Position numbers and translations under genes: made by a program. Below the pieces are notes generated by a model. It made no database searches, was not told the DNA's origin, and saw nothing but the letters and a program-made list of their open reading frames with translations. Shown piece by piece: positions 16,707 through 25,111 of a DNA stretch of 31,009 nt. Where the stretch lies: positions 1 through 31,009 of the forward strand of contig CAYSCH010000071.1 in NCBI GenBank assembly GCA_964429355.1. Direction: 5' to 3'. Each line of letters opens with the position of its first letter. Position 1 is the stretch's first letter. This stretch comes from JAAYAY01 sp964429355 (GTDB taxonomy: Bacteria; Planctomycetota; Planctomycetia; Pirellulales; Thermoguttaceae).

Positions 16707-16918
16707 TGCGCAGGTCCCACCAGCCAGGGTCGCAGGCTTCCACAGGGATGCCGTGCGAGTGTTCCCACTGGCCATTTGAGTGCCTTCAATACCAGTCTTG
16801 GATGTGCAGCCATTCGCCCATTCTCAGGCGTTCGCCTGGAACCACTTCCGCGAAATGGGCATGACCTGGCGGTACAGGTCCTATGGGCCGATGCCGGCTC
16901 CCATCGGGCCGCCGCGAC

Positions 16919-17899
16919 TTATCTGAGGCTGTAAAAGGCGATGGCATTCTGCGCGAAGAGCTTGCGTTGTTCGGCCTCGGGACGTGGGTGGACGATCTGC
17001 TGGAGGGCGAGGACCCACTCGCGCAAGGCGGCGCCACGGGTGCAGACCGGCCAGTCGCTGGCGAAGACGACGCGATCGGGGCCGAAACAGTCGAGGCAAT
17101 GATTGACCGGCGGGGCGAGGTCCTCGGCAGCCCACTTGCCTTTCTCCATGGCGGAAACGATGCCCGAAATCTTGCAGATCGTGTTCTTGCGCTGGGCGAG
17201 GGCCTCCATGTCGCGGCGCCAGGCGTCGGCATCGTGATGGGGCTCGCGCGGGGCTGCCGACTTGGGCATGAAGGCCACAGGGTCGGCATTGCCGCAGTGG
17301 TCGACGACGAAACGGGTGTCGGGGCAGGCGTCGACGAGCCTTGCCGAGGCGGCCAGCATCTCGGTTGCCACGCACAGGTCGAAACACAAGCCGCGATCGC
17401 CGAGGAGGCGCAAGCCGGCGACGAGCCCTTCGGCATCGAGCATCTTCGGCTCGCGCATGATGTGGCGGACGCCTTTGACATAGGGACTACCCTGGAACCG
17501 GTCCATGTAGGCCTTGAAGCCGGGCTCGGCCGGGCGACCGCCGATCACGGCGGCACAGGTGGGGTGCTCCTGGCTCGCACAGAGGCCGATGACATGCTCG
17601 GCCTCTGTGACCAGTTGGTCGTCGGCAACGGCGACCTCCATGTACACGGCCTTCTTGAAGTTCAGCCCGGCCGTGGCCTCGAGATAGTCGGTGGTAACGT
17701 AATCGCGCGTCAATTCGCCCCCTGGCTGCAACCAGGGGGGCTGGACAACCTTCAAGTCCCAGAGGTGCTGGTGGGTATCGACGATGGGCAGGGCGTCGTT
17801 TGGCTCGGCGGCGAAGGTTCGCATTGCGGCTACGGCCGGGGAACCGGCGGCAACGGTGAGTAACGACTGGCCAAGGAACTGGCGGCGTGTGGTGGTCAT
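16919..17899 (-). CDS. Tat-exported amidohydrolase of the sugar-lactonase type (COG3618-like)
   Basis: The 326-residue TIM-barrel hydrolase has a twin-arginine leader (TTTRRQFLGQSLLTVAAG, residues 2-19). The barrel begins with the metal-type motif VDTHQHLWD (40-48; Asp41, His43, His45). It continues with VKGVRH (His146), VVDHCGN (His201), ICKISG (Lys243) and VVFASDWPV (Asp282). This order fits the amidohydrolase-2 group that includes L-fuconolactonase, L-rhamnonolactonase and 2-pyrone-4,6-dicarboxylate lactonase; hydrolysis of a sugar lactone is the likeliest role, but the substrate is not readable. The ATG at 17899 has GGGAG about seven bases upstream. The neighbouring exported oxidoreductase could in principle produce a lactone for it, though they are separated and not co-directional. 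Confidence 0.9.
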   Translation of the reverse strand: MTTTRRQFLGQSLLTVAAGSPAVAAMRTFAAEPNDALPIVDTHQHLWDLKVVQPPWLQPGGELTRDYVTTDYLEATAGLNFKKAVYMEVAVADDQLVTEAEHVIGLCASQEHPTCAAVIGGRPAEPGFKAYMDRFQGSPYVKGVRHIMREPKMLDAEGLVAGLRLLGDRGLCFDLCVATEMLAASARLVDACPDTRFVVDHCGNADPVAFMPKSAAPREPHHDADAWRRDMEALAQRKNTICKISGIVSAMEKGKWAAEDLAPPVNHCLDCFGPDRVVFASDWPVCTRGAALREWVLALQQIVHPRPEAEQRKLFAQNAIAFYSLR

Positions 17900-18602
17900 G
17901 GTTCGATCTCCCAGACAGCGAAGAAGGGGCCGGATTCCGGACCTTGGGGGCGGCCGATGTGTGACTCTCCGATTTGAGCAGGAACACCAGACAATTGGAA
18001 TCTAGCACTCTGTCAAACGTTAGTTTTTGGGTGGGCCATCGGCCGGAGTCGAGCCTTCAGGCTGTCTTTTGCATGCTGAAGTGTGGACTCCAACGATCCG
18101 CGCCTTTGAGACTTGACAGAGCACTAATTTTCGGATTTGCCCTTCTCACCGATCTTGCGTTGAAACGACCAGTGAGGTGGCTGCCGGAAAGGTGGCCCTC
18201 ACGTCTCCGCCTGCTTACCATTCCAGGTGAACGCGAGCTGTCCGGCAGGGCCATCTGTTGCCGGTTGGCGGAAAAATGACCTCCCCTGCCGCGAGATATT
18301 TGGATGCTGCGCATCCTGTTCGGCAAAACTGGCCCATCTGGCATCTCCAAAACCACACCCTCTTATTACGCCTAAATTATCTAGTTTTACAGAAAAGCCG
18401 TAATTCTTCTGGCTACCCCCCTCCGATGGATTAGATACGATCGAGAAGTGATGATGAGTACTGGTCCGCGGGCGAACTGCGGATCCGAATGTCAGCCCCT
18501 ATTTGATCTATTTTTCCGGTCTCGCTGGCGTTACCGTTCATCGTATCGCATGTTTATAGGTGGAGCCTTGGCTGCCCAATTCCCAGCAGGAAAAGATCTG
18601 TC
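17900..18602. other. Divergent non-coding region before glgA
   Basis: This 703-bp region separates the amidohydrolase and glgA starts and must hold both promoters. It contains the inverted-repeat element at 18003-18126. The 18360-18560 part is relatively AT-rich compared with its surroundings, as expected for regulatory DNA. No convincing gene or promoter pair could be named. Confidence 0.5.
18003..18126. repeat. 124-bp element bounded by imperfect inverted repeats
   Basis: TAGCACTCTGTCAA (18003-18016) and TTGACAGAGCACTA (18113-18126) are inverted copies matching at 12 of 14 positions. Inside are a CTTCAG / CTGAAG dyad and GGACTCCAACG, which resembles the end of repeat B (GTACTCCAACG). It may be a small non-autonomous element or a folded RNA. 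Confidence 0.55.
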
Positions 18603-20084
18603 GTGAACATTTTGTTGGCAACCAGCGAAGCTGTCCCCTACGCCAAGACGGGCGGGTTAGCCGATGTGTGCGGTACCCTGCCGCTGGAACTGGCGCGTTT
18701 GGGGCACCGTCCGGTGCTTGTGCTGCCGGCCTATCGGCACACCATGTGGTGCGGTGTACCGGTTCGTCCGATGGGCATTGACTTCATCATCCCGGTGGGC
18801 AGCAAGACGGTCACGGGCCATGTTCTGGAGAGCAAGCTGCCTGGCAGCGAGGTACCCGTTTATCTCGTCCAACAGGATCAGTATTTCGACCGGGCCGAGT
18901 TGTACCGCGAGAACGACAAGGATTACGTCGACAATTGCGAGCGTTTCGTGTTCTTCTCACGTGCGGTGCTCGAGTTAATCCGCGTGCTGGAATTGAACGT
19001 AGAGGTGATCCACTGCAACGACTGGCAGACGGGTCTGATTCCCGCCTATCTGAAGCTGGAGTATCGCCGGTTGCCGCGTTATTCCCGGATCGGCACGTTG
19101 CTCACTATTCACAACCTGGCGTACCAGGGAAGCTTCTGGCATTGGGACATGCTGCTGACCGGGCTCGACTGGCGCCATTTCAACTGGCGCGAGATGGAGT
19201 TCTACGGCAAGCTGAATTTGATGAAGACGGGACTGGTCTTCTCGGATTCGCTCAATACGGTAAGCCGCCGCTATGCCGAAGAGATCCAGACGCCCGAATT
19301 CGGCTTTGGCCTCCAGAACGTGCTTCAGCACCGCCGTGACGTGCTCAGCGGGATTCTCAACGGAATCAATTGCAGCGAGTGGAATCCGGCAGCGGACCGA
19401 TACCTGGCAGCCACCTACTCGGCCGACAATGTGCGAGAGCGCAAGCCCATCTGCAAGGCAGCGCTGCAGAGCCAGTTCGGGTTGCCGCAACGTTCGGACG
19501 TTCCCCTGGTCGGTATCATTGGGCGAATCGCTCACCAGAAGGGATTCGATCTGATCGCCGAGATCATGCCCGGCTGGGCACAGAACAACGACGTGCAGTG
19601 GGTTCTCCTGGGGACGGGCGATCCCAGACTCGAGCAGACGTTCCTCGACTACGCTCGCCAATACCCCGGAAAGATCGCGGTGAAGATCGGATTCTGCGAC
19701 GAGTCGGCTCACCGGATCGAGGCCGGGGCCGACATGTTCATGATGCCGAGCCGATTTGAGCCGTGCGGTTTGAACCAGATGTACAGTCTCCAGTACGGCA
19801 CCGTGCCCATCGTCCGCGCGACGGGTGGTCTGGCCGACACGGTTGTCGACACCAACGAAGCGACCCTCGCTGCGGGGACCGCCAACGGGTTCAGCTTCCG
19901 GGAGGATTCCGGATTGGCACTTGGCGAGGCGCTGTGGCGGGCTTGCCAGATGTATCGTCAGCCCGACCGCTGGAACCAGTTGATTTCCACCGGCATGCGG
20001 CAGGACTGGTCGTGGACGCGAAGCGCCCAGCAGTATGCGGCACTCTACGAAGAAACCAACCGCCGCGCGACACAGCGCGGGTAG
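18603..20084 (+). CDS. glgA: Glycogen (starch) synthase, GT5 family
   Basis: The 493-residue cytoplasmic enzyme transfers glucose from ADP-glucose to the non-reducing end of an alpha-1,4-glucan. The N-terminal glucosyltransferase-5 domain starts MNILLATSEAVPYAKTGGLA, with the nucleotide-sugar-binding KTGGL loop (Lys15). VIHCNDWQTGLIPAY and TIHNLAYQG are also typical. The C-terminal GT-B half has GIIGRIAHQKGFDL, PSRFEPCGLNQMYSLQYGT and RATGGLADTV, the usual donor-binding and catalytic region. Length is close to bacterial GlgA (about 480). The start is GTG with AGGAAA about 12 bases upstream, a weak spacing. A nearby GH57 enzyme and a GalT-like protein support an alpha-glucan metabolism role. 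It converges with the GT9 gene 66 bp downstream, where a CGGGTTT / AAACCCG dyad lies. Confidence 0.95.
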   Translation: MNILLATSEAVPYAKTGGLADVCGTLPLELARLGHRPVLVLPAYRHTMWCGVPVRPMGIDFIIPVGSKTVTGHVLESKLPGSEVPVYLVQQDQYFDRAELYRENDKDYVDNCERFVFFSRAVLELIRVLELNVEVIHCNDWQTGLIPAYLKLEYRRLPRYSRIGTLLTIHNLAYQGSFWHWDMLLTGLDWRHFNWREMEFYGKLNLMKTGLVFSDSLNTVSRRYAEEIQTPEFGFGLQNVLQHRRDVLSGILNGINCSEWNPAADRYLAATYSADNVRERKPICKAALQSQFGLPQRSDVPLVGIIGRIAHQKGFDLIAEIMPGWAQNNDVQWVLLGTGDPRLEQTFLDYARQYPGKIAVKIGFCDESAHRIEAGADMFMMPSRFEPCGLNQMYSLQYGTVPIVRATGGLADTVVDTNEATLAAGTANGFSFREDSGLALGEALWRACQMYRQPDRWNQLISTGMRQDWSWTRSAQQYAALYEETNRRATQRG

Positions 20085-20150
20085 TGCGGGTTTCGGGCAA
20101 GGAAGAGATAGACTCTCACGCGACGCAAACCCGTCGGCCGGCGAGGCCGC

Positions 20151-21248
20151 TCACGTTTGCTGGAGCAGAGAGACACGATTGGTTCCCAACCCGCTCGCCT
20201 TTGCCGTCGGGGTTGTCTTGCGAGCGAGGATCTCATCGCACGCCGCGCACACGTCGTCAACGGTGATCGCGTCCATCAACGTCCTTGGTGCCTTGCGGCG
20301 GCTGTGGAAACAGCGTGCTTCGAGCGTGGCTTTCTGCAGGGCAATGTGTTGCGGACCGTAGGGACCATTGCGCCGAGCGGGCACCGGGCCGTAGAGGCCC
20401 ACACAGGGCGTGCCCACGGCCGCGGCCAGATGGAGCGGCCCGGTATCGGATCCGATAAAAAGGGTTGCCCGCCGGCACAAGGCGGCCAGTTCGCGCAACG
20501 ATGTTGCGGGGGCCAGCCGGGCACAGGAGTCCGATTCGGCCACAACCTGTTCGGCGGCCGCTCGCTCTTCCTCCCCCGCCCAGACGACAATCGTCGGCAG
20601 CCCTTGGCCCCGGCCGAGGTGGCGAGCCACGTCCGCATAGCGATCCATCCGCCACAGTTTCGATGGCCAGCCGGCACCCACGTTGACCAACGCAAAGGGC
20701 CCGTTCTGGCCCAGCCGGTGGAGGATCTGCTCGCCGGCCTGAGAATCTTCTTCCGTTGCCGGCAGATCGAAACGGGCAGGCGGCCTCTCGATTCCCAGGG
20801 GCCGAAGGAGTTGCAGGTTCGCGTCGATGATGTGACATGCGGTGGAATGGACCAGTTCGGTATTGAGCCAGCGGCTCACCTCGCGTCCCTTCCTGCAGCC
20901 AAAGCCGATTCGTCGCTTCGCGCCCGAGAGCCATGCGGCCAGGGCACTTCGGGTCAGTCCTTGGACATCGATGGCGATCTCCGGGGCGAACTGGCGCATC
21001 TGGCGCCAGACCTGCCGGATCGTGCTCGGCGATTTGAGCCATTGCCGCGGGATTCGGATCAACCGATCGAGTGCCGGATGCCCTTCCAGGAGGCAACCGG
21101 CCCCCCCTTCGACAATCCAGCCGATTTCCGCGGCGGGAAAACGGTCTCTCAGAGCACAGAGCACCGGCAGCGCGTGGAGCACATCGCCGATGGCCGTAAG
21201 TCGAACGATCAGAATTCTCGGTTTCTCGGACATCGGAAGTGTCGACAC
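20151..21248 (-). CDS. Glycosyltransferase family 9 (heptosyltransferase I-like)
   Basis: The 365-residue GT-B enzyme resembles lipopolysaccharide heptosyltransferases, which add ADP-heptose to the inner core on the cytoplasmic face. RLTAIGDVLHALPVLCALR (16-34) carries the catalytic-type Asp22 of the GDVLH motif. VDVQGLTRSALAAWLSGAKRRIGF, NVGAGWPSKLWRMDRYADVA, and FIGSDTGPLHLAAAVGTPCVGLYGP complete the family pattern, the last being the nucleotide-sugar site. The first codon is GTG 21248; an ATG at 21233 (MSEKPRIL) is also plausible, and neither has a clear ribosome site. It is alone on its strand between glgA and the pseudopilin gene. Planctomycete GT9 proteins may act on other sugars, so heptose is only the family default. 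Confidence 0.88.
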   Translation of the reverse strand: MSTLPMSEKPRILIVRLTAIGDVLHALPVLCALRDRFPAAEIGWIVEGGAGCLLEGHPALDRLIRIPRQWLKSPSTIRQVWRQMRQFAPEIAIDVQGLTRSALAAWLSGAKRRIGFGCRKGREVSRWLNTELVHSTACHIIDANLQLLRPLGIERPPARFDLPATEEDSQAGEQILHRLGQNGPFALVNVGAGWPSKLWRMDRYADVARHLGRGQGLPTIVVWAGEEERAAAEQVVAESDSCARLAPATSLRELAALCRRATLFIGSDTGPLHLAAAVGTPCVGLYGPVPARRNGPYGPQHIALQKATLEARCFHSRRKAPRTLMDAITVDDVCAACDEILARKTTPTAKASGLGTNRVSLLQQT

Positions 21249-21637
21249 GTCTTATTGGTTGAACCCCGTGGCAATCTGGGCATGATAGCGGAGGAGGCGG
21301 CATAGTCCCAATAGCAGTTCAACGAGCGGTCGTCTGATTCCGGACCAGAGGACGAGCGCTGTCATGTCGGCCCCCGCGGCACTTCGGAATTGAGTGTTTT
21401 CCGTTTTTCACAACACCACCTACTGAGGGAGAGCACACCTCCAGATATCCCAGGTCCGCAGAACCGTCGGCTTGATCGGGCGTCTCTACCCGTGAGCGTC
21501 TGCAGTCCGGGATGGAACGATCGCAAGGCCCGGCAAAACCCTTGCCACTCCTGTCAGAATCCGGTATATAAGCGCTAGGGTAACGACTCTGGGATCCGTG
21601 TCACTTCCAGTAGCAGGCCATGCGGAAGAGGTGTGAG
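21249..21637. other. Divergent intergenic region between GT9 and pseudopilin genes
   Basis: These 389 bp hold the good promoter candidate at 21542-21570 for the pseudopilin gene. I see no gene, repeat or RNA element in the rest. Confidence 0.5.
21542..21570 (+). promoter_or_regulatory. Sigma-70-type promoter candidate for the pseudopilin gene
   Basis: TTGCCA (21542-21547) and TATATA (21565-21570) are separated by exactly 17 bases. Transcription would start near 21577, giving a leader of about 60 bases before ATG 21638. This is the best promoter match I found in the window. Confidence 0.6.
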
Positions 21638-22627
21638 ATGAGGCGTTCAGGAAATCGTTGGGGGGGGTTCACTCTTGTCGAGATTCTGGTGGTGATTACG
21701 ATTATCACGATCATGATCGCACTCCTTCTGCCTGCCGTTCAGTCGGCACGCGAATCGGCGCGGAAAAATCAGTGTCTCAACAATCTGAAACAGCTTGGGG
21801 CGGCGCTGCAGAACTACGTCATGTCGCACACGAAACTCCCGCCCGGGGTCGTTCGCAACGCGCGAGCGGCCGAACCGGCGTCGACCAACAACACGACCTG
21901 GATCGCCCAGATCCTCGGATACCTGGAACTTGAGACGATTCACAAGCGAATCGACTGGGAGATGGAGCCCGGCAATATGGGAACAAATGCCCAGGTTGCG
22001 ATGATCGATCTTTCCATCGTGCGGTGTCCGAGCGATCGCGACGTCAAGGCCCAGCCCGAGTATGGTCCCACGAACTATGTGGCCTGCATCGGCAACACCG
22101 ACAAGGCCTACCAGCCGACCGGAACGGAACGGACTCTGAGTGGAGCGTTTGGGATCAACAGCGCTGTTCGCTATGCCGATATGATTGACGGCAGTACGCA
22201 CACGATGCTCGTATCGGAATGTCTGATTGACCAGCCCCGCATCCGTTACTTCGCGAGCAACAGCGAGGAATACGCCAAATGCCTCGTCAAAAGCGAACCT
22301 TTCGAGGGCGCGCCGTCCCCCGATCCGTTGACTCGAGGTATGTCGTGGTTCTTCGGAAAGCGTACGCCGTACTGGACCTACACGACGCTCCACCAGCCGA
22401 ATGACAAACTTCAAAAGGCCTACGAATGCGAGCTGGACTTCACCTTCGGAGAGGATGCCGATCGTGCCGGACCGGTAGGTGCTTTTTCGGCGCGCAGCCA
22501 TCATCCGGGAGGCGTCCACCGGCTGATCGGCGACGGGTCCGTTAATTTCACCTCCGACAGCATCGACATCGGCGTGTGGCGGGCCTTTGCCACACCGGCG
22601 GGCGAGGAGTTGATGGACAAGTATTGA
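21638..22627 (+). CDS. DUF1559 type II pseudopilin-like protein
   Basis: The 329-residue protein belongs to the large planctomycete DUF1559 family. A short positive leader, MRRSGNRWGG, is followed by the class III prepilin site G/FTLVE (Gly10, Phe11, Glu15). A hydrophobic helix, EILVVITIITIMIALLLPAV (15-34), comes next, then AVQSARESARKNQCLNNLKQLG, a family-typical run. Near the C-terminus HHPGGVHRLIGDGSVNF (about 288-304) is the H-x9-DG signature. Such proteins are presumably processed by a prepilin peptidase and placed in an envelope pseudopilus-like structure; their specific role is unknown. The ATG at 21638 has AGAGGTG five bases upstream and gives the standard short leader; ATG 21620 would add six residues. 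A bidirectional-looking hairpin follows at 22711. Confidence 0.93.
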   Translation: MRRSGNRWGGFTLVEILVVITIITIMIALLLPAVQSARESARKNQCLNNLKQLGAALQNYVMSHTKLPPGVVRNARAAEPASTNNTTWIAQILGYLELETIHKRIDWEMEPGNMGTNAQVAMIDLSIVRCPSDRDVKAQPEYGPTNYVACIGNTDKAYQPTGTERTLSGAFGINSAVRYADMIDGSTHTMLVSECLIDQPRIRYFASNSEEYAKCLVKSEPFEGAPSPDPLTRGMSWFFGKRTPYWTYTTLHQPNDKLQKAYECELDFTFGEDADRAGPVGAFSARSHHPGGVHRLIGDGSVNFTSDSIDIGVWRAFATPAGEELMDKY

Positions 22628-22701
22628 CATTCCGGAACCGCAACCCAATTCCGGCATGGGCGGAAACCGGGGCGATCGGCGAGGGTTTTGGGGTCGCCTC
22701 C

Positions 22702-22742
22702 AAAGAAAAACGGGAGCCGCCGGCACAGCCCGGCGGCTCCCG
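22702..22742 (-). terminator. Strong intrinsic terminator for the GH57 gene
   Basis: A perfect 13-bp stem (22711-22723 with 22730-22742, arm CGGGAGCCGCCGG) closes a six-base loop. Read on the minus strand it is followed by TTTTTCTTT, a near-ideal U-tract, 27 bases after the GH57 stop. On the plus strand only GAGTTT follows, so it may also stop pseudopilin transcripts, less efficiently. Confidence 0.85.
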
Positions 22743-22768
22743 CTGAGTTTCACGTTCGGCAGTCCGGA

Positions 22769-24943
22769 TCAGGCCGTGGCAGCAGCCACCGCCGCGGTTT
22801 CCTGCCGCCGGCTCTCGGCTTTCGATGTGTCGGCCGACAGGTGGAGAGTTACGCTCCACGAGCCGTCGGCTCCGGCCTGCACGTGCCAGTGAGGGACAAC
22901 GGCGACCGACTGGTGAACCAGTTCGAAACCGCCTTCCGAACCGCTCACCGACTGGACCGGATAGGCCCAGAAACTGGTCGGTCGCGAGCATTTCACTCCC
23001 ACGTCGATCCCCAACCACTCGTCGACGAGATTGAGGCTCGCCGTCTCGTGGAGGTCAAGACGCGTGCCGAGCTGCCCGAGCCCTTTGCCCGTGGCGTCGT
23101 AGAAATAGCGATCGTCAGCTCCGCCCGGCAGGCCGGCGAAGTTCAGCTCCACGCCGAAGTGCAGCGGCTGATCCTTGGGAAGGTTCTCCAGGCGATAGGC
23201 GATCTCGAGCACGGAGCTGCCGGCGCTCAAGGTAACGGCCTTCGTCACCCGCACCGGGGTCCCGGCAACGTTGCCGTCCCGCGCCAACTGAACCTGGACC
23301 CGGTCGGGATTGCGGCGGACGCGGGCATCGTAAACGCCCTTGGCGAAGTCGCCGTGCTGCAGGGCCTTTCCCGCAGCCACTTGTTCCAGCGAGGCATCGG
23401 CGTCGAAGAACAGATCGATCAGGCTCTTGCGGCGATAGGCGTCGTACTGGACCATCCGCTCGAGTCCTTCCTGCTTGAAGACCACTCGATCGTGGATGCT
23501 GGCGCAGTCGCCGCCCGCCTGGTTCGCGCCGGCGAGGACCTTGCGGTGGTAGGCCTCCGGTCCCCGGGTCATCGTGGCGAGCAGATTGTGTTGGATGGCG
23601 CGGATATCCAGTTCGTACAGGTGTCCGCCGCAGGCCGGCGCCAACAGGCCGACCACCCGGTCGTTGGCCACCTGGACTTCCTGCCGCCCGTCGAAATTGA
23701 GGTCCTCGGCCTTGGCCTCGATCCACTTCCCCGTTCGTCCGGCGATCCGTTCGAGCAGGTTCTCGGCCTTGATCAGGTGTTCGTAGACGGCGTTGCGCAG
23801 ATGCGGCAGGTAGATGCCGCCGAAGGCCCCGTGCCAGTAGCTGCAGTTGCACTGCCCGCGGTAGAGTTCGCGACGGGCATCCTCGATTTCCGGGCCGACC
23901 TTGCCGTCGTCGATCGCGCGCTGGAGCCGAGCGCTCACCTGCATCATCCGCGAGTACATCTCGTCGGTTTCGGGATAGCGGATCTTGAAATTGCGCCAAT
24001 AACCGCCCCGCACGAATCGCTTGAGCGACGACCAGCGACGCTCGTGCTCCATCTCGTGGGCCGTATCGTAGTACTCGTTCTGCATCTGGGCCGGCAACGC
24101 CCACTCGGTCATCTCCCGATAGCTGCACGTGGGCAGGTAAATCTTGCCCAGCGGCTCGACGCTGTCGAGCGCCTCGGAAGGCGTTGTCATGTGGATCCAG
24201 TCGCGGTTTTCGGCCAGAACGTCGAAGAACCGGCGCAACCAACCGTTCTGGTAGCAGTGGATTTTCGTTTCCGGCCAGGTGCCGAACTTCTCGCCGTCAT
24301 CGCCAAAAAGCACCACGGCATTCTCGTGCTGCTCGGCAATCTGCCGCAGGTAGTCGACTGTCTCGTGCGGCTGGCCGAACGGAACCAGGTAGCGGAGGCG
24401 CTCGCTCCCCGGAAAGATCGACATCGTCCGACCTTCGTCTTCGGTCAGGTAGTGGCCGAAGAGTTGCTCGTCAGTCAGGCCCGATGCCTTGAAATGGAAG
24501 TCGTCGAGGATCGTGTATTCGATTCCCGCGGCCGCCAGGTCCTGAACGTAGGGCTGCTCCCAAACACGCTCCGGAACCCACATGCCACGGACGGAGCAAC
24601 CGAGGCGATCTTCCAGCCAACGGGTGTAGGTGCAGATCTGACCCACCCGATCGCGGGAGGGAATCATGGCCAGGATCGGTTCGAAGAACGCCCCGCCCAC
24701 GATCTCAATCCGGCCGCGCTGAACCAGTCCGGCGAGGCGATCGAGGTAGTCGGGATGGCGAGCATCGAGCCACTCGATCAGGGAGCCGCTCGTGTGGAGC
24801 CCGATCCGCAGTGAATCGTAAGGTTCAAATACGTCGAGAAACGGAAGGTAACTGTCTTGATAAGCCTGCTCGAATACGTGGTCAAAATTGCCGATGGGTT
24901 GGTGGTTGTGGAGCGCGAGGACGAAGCGAATGGACTTGGTCAT
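22769..24943 (-). CDS. GH57 4-alpha-glucanotransferase / alpha-amylase
   Basis: The 724-residue enzyme is a GH57 member acting on alpha-1,4-glucans, likely as a glucanotransferase that remodels glycogen or maltodextrin. The catalytic barrel opens with FVLALHNHQPIGNF (8-20). MWVPERVWEQ carries the probable nucleophile Glu125, and VVLFGDDGEKFGTW the acid/base Asp (215/216). The spacing matches Thermococcus 4-alpha-glucanotransferase (Glu123/Asp214) as I know it. The C-terminal 400 residues include WSSLKRFVRGGYWRNFKIRYPE and a beta-sandwich region like the DUF1925/DUF1926 parts of that family. No signal peptide, so it is cytoplasmic. The GalT-like gene lies upstream on the same strand, 168 bp away, and may share its transcript. 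Confidence 0.92.
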   Translation of the reverse strand: MTKSIRFVLALHNHQPIGNFDHVFEQAYQDSYLPFLDVFEPYDSLRIGLHTSGSLIEWLDARHPDYLDRLAGLVQRGRIEIVGGAFFEPILAMIPSRDRVGQICTYTRWLEDRLGCSVRGMWVPERVWEQPYVQDLAAAGIEYTILDDFHFKASGLTDEQLFGHYLTEDEGRTMSIFPGSERLRYLVPFGQPHETVDYLRQIAEQHENAVVLFGDDGEKFGTWPETKIHCYQNGWLRRFFDVLAENRDWIHMTTPSEALDSVEPLGKIYLPTCSYREMTEWALPAQMQNEYYDTAHEMEHERRWSSLKRFVRGGYWRNFKIRYPETDEMYSRMMQVSARLQRAIDDGKVGPEIEDARRELYRGQCNCSYWHGAFGGIYLPHLRNAVYEHLIKAENLLERIAGRTGKWIEAKAEDLNFDGRQEVQVANDRVVGLLAPACGGHLYELDIRAIQHNLLATMTRGPEAYHRKVLAGANQAGGDCASIHDRVVFKQEGLERMVQYDAYRRKSLIDLFFDADASLEQVAAGKALQHGDFAKGVYDARVRRNPDRVQVQLARDGNVAGTPVRVTKAVTLSAGSSVLEIAYRLENLPKDQPLHFGVELNFAGLPGGADDRYFYDATGKGLGQLGTRLDLHETASLNLVDEWLGIDVGVKCSRPTSFWAYPVQSVSGSEGGFELVHQSVAVVPHWHVQAGADGSWSVTLHLSADTSKAESRRQETAAVAAATA

Positions 24944-25111
24944 GATCTGTGCAGGTTTCTATGAGTCGCGAGGGAGATAACTGTTGGTTCTTTCGTCCGC
25001 CTGCCGGGCACTCCCGCGAGCACACGAGGAGAGCCGGACGTAGACATTTACTTAATCGGACAGTTTATCCCAGTTTGTCCAACTTCCCCTGGCGGAAAAT
25101 CTTCACAAGAC

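Noticed and set aside
16806..16862. Short minus-strand reading DLYRQVMPISRKWFQANA after the amidohydrolase stop
   Set aside because: It looks like a real protein C-terminus, but a TAG directly precedes it, so at most it is an 18-codon vestige. It is too short to support a pseudogene call.
18003..18024. Resemblance to a CIRCE heat-shock operator half-site (TAGCACTC)
   Set aside because: The second half GAGTGCTAA is missing at the required nine-base spacing, and the downstream gene is not a chaperone gene.
22688..24814. 708-codon open frame on the plus strand
   Set aside because: It lies antisense to the GH57 gene, which carries intact catalytic motifs. The plus-strand translation has no recognisable domain and reflects GC-rich codon bias.
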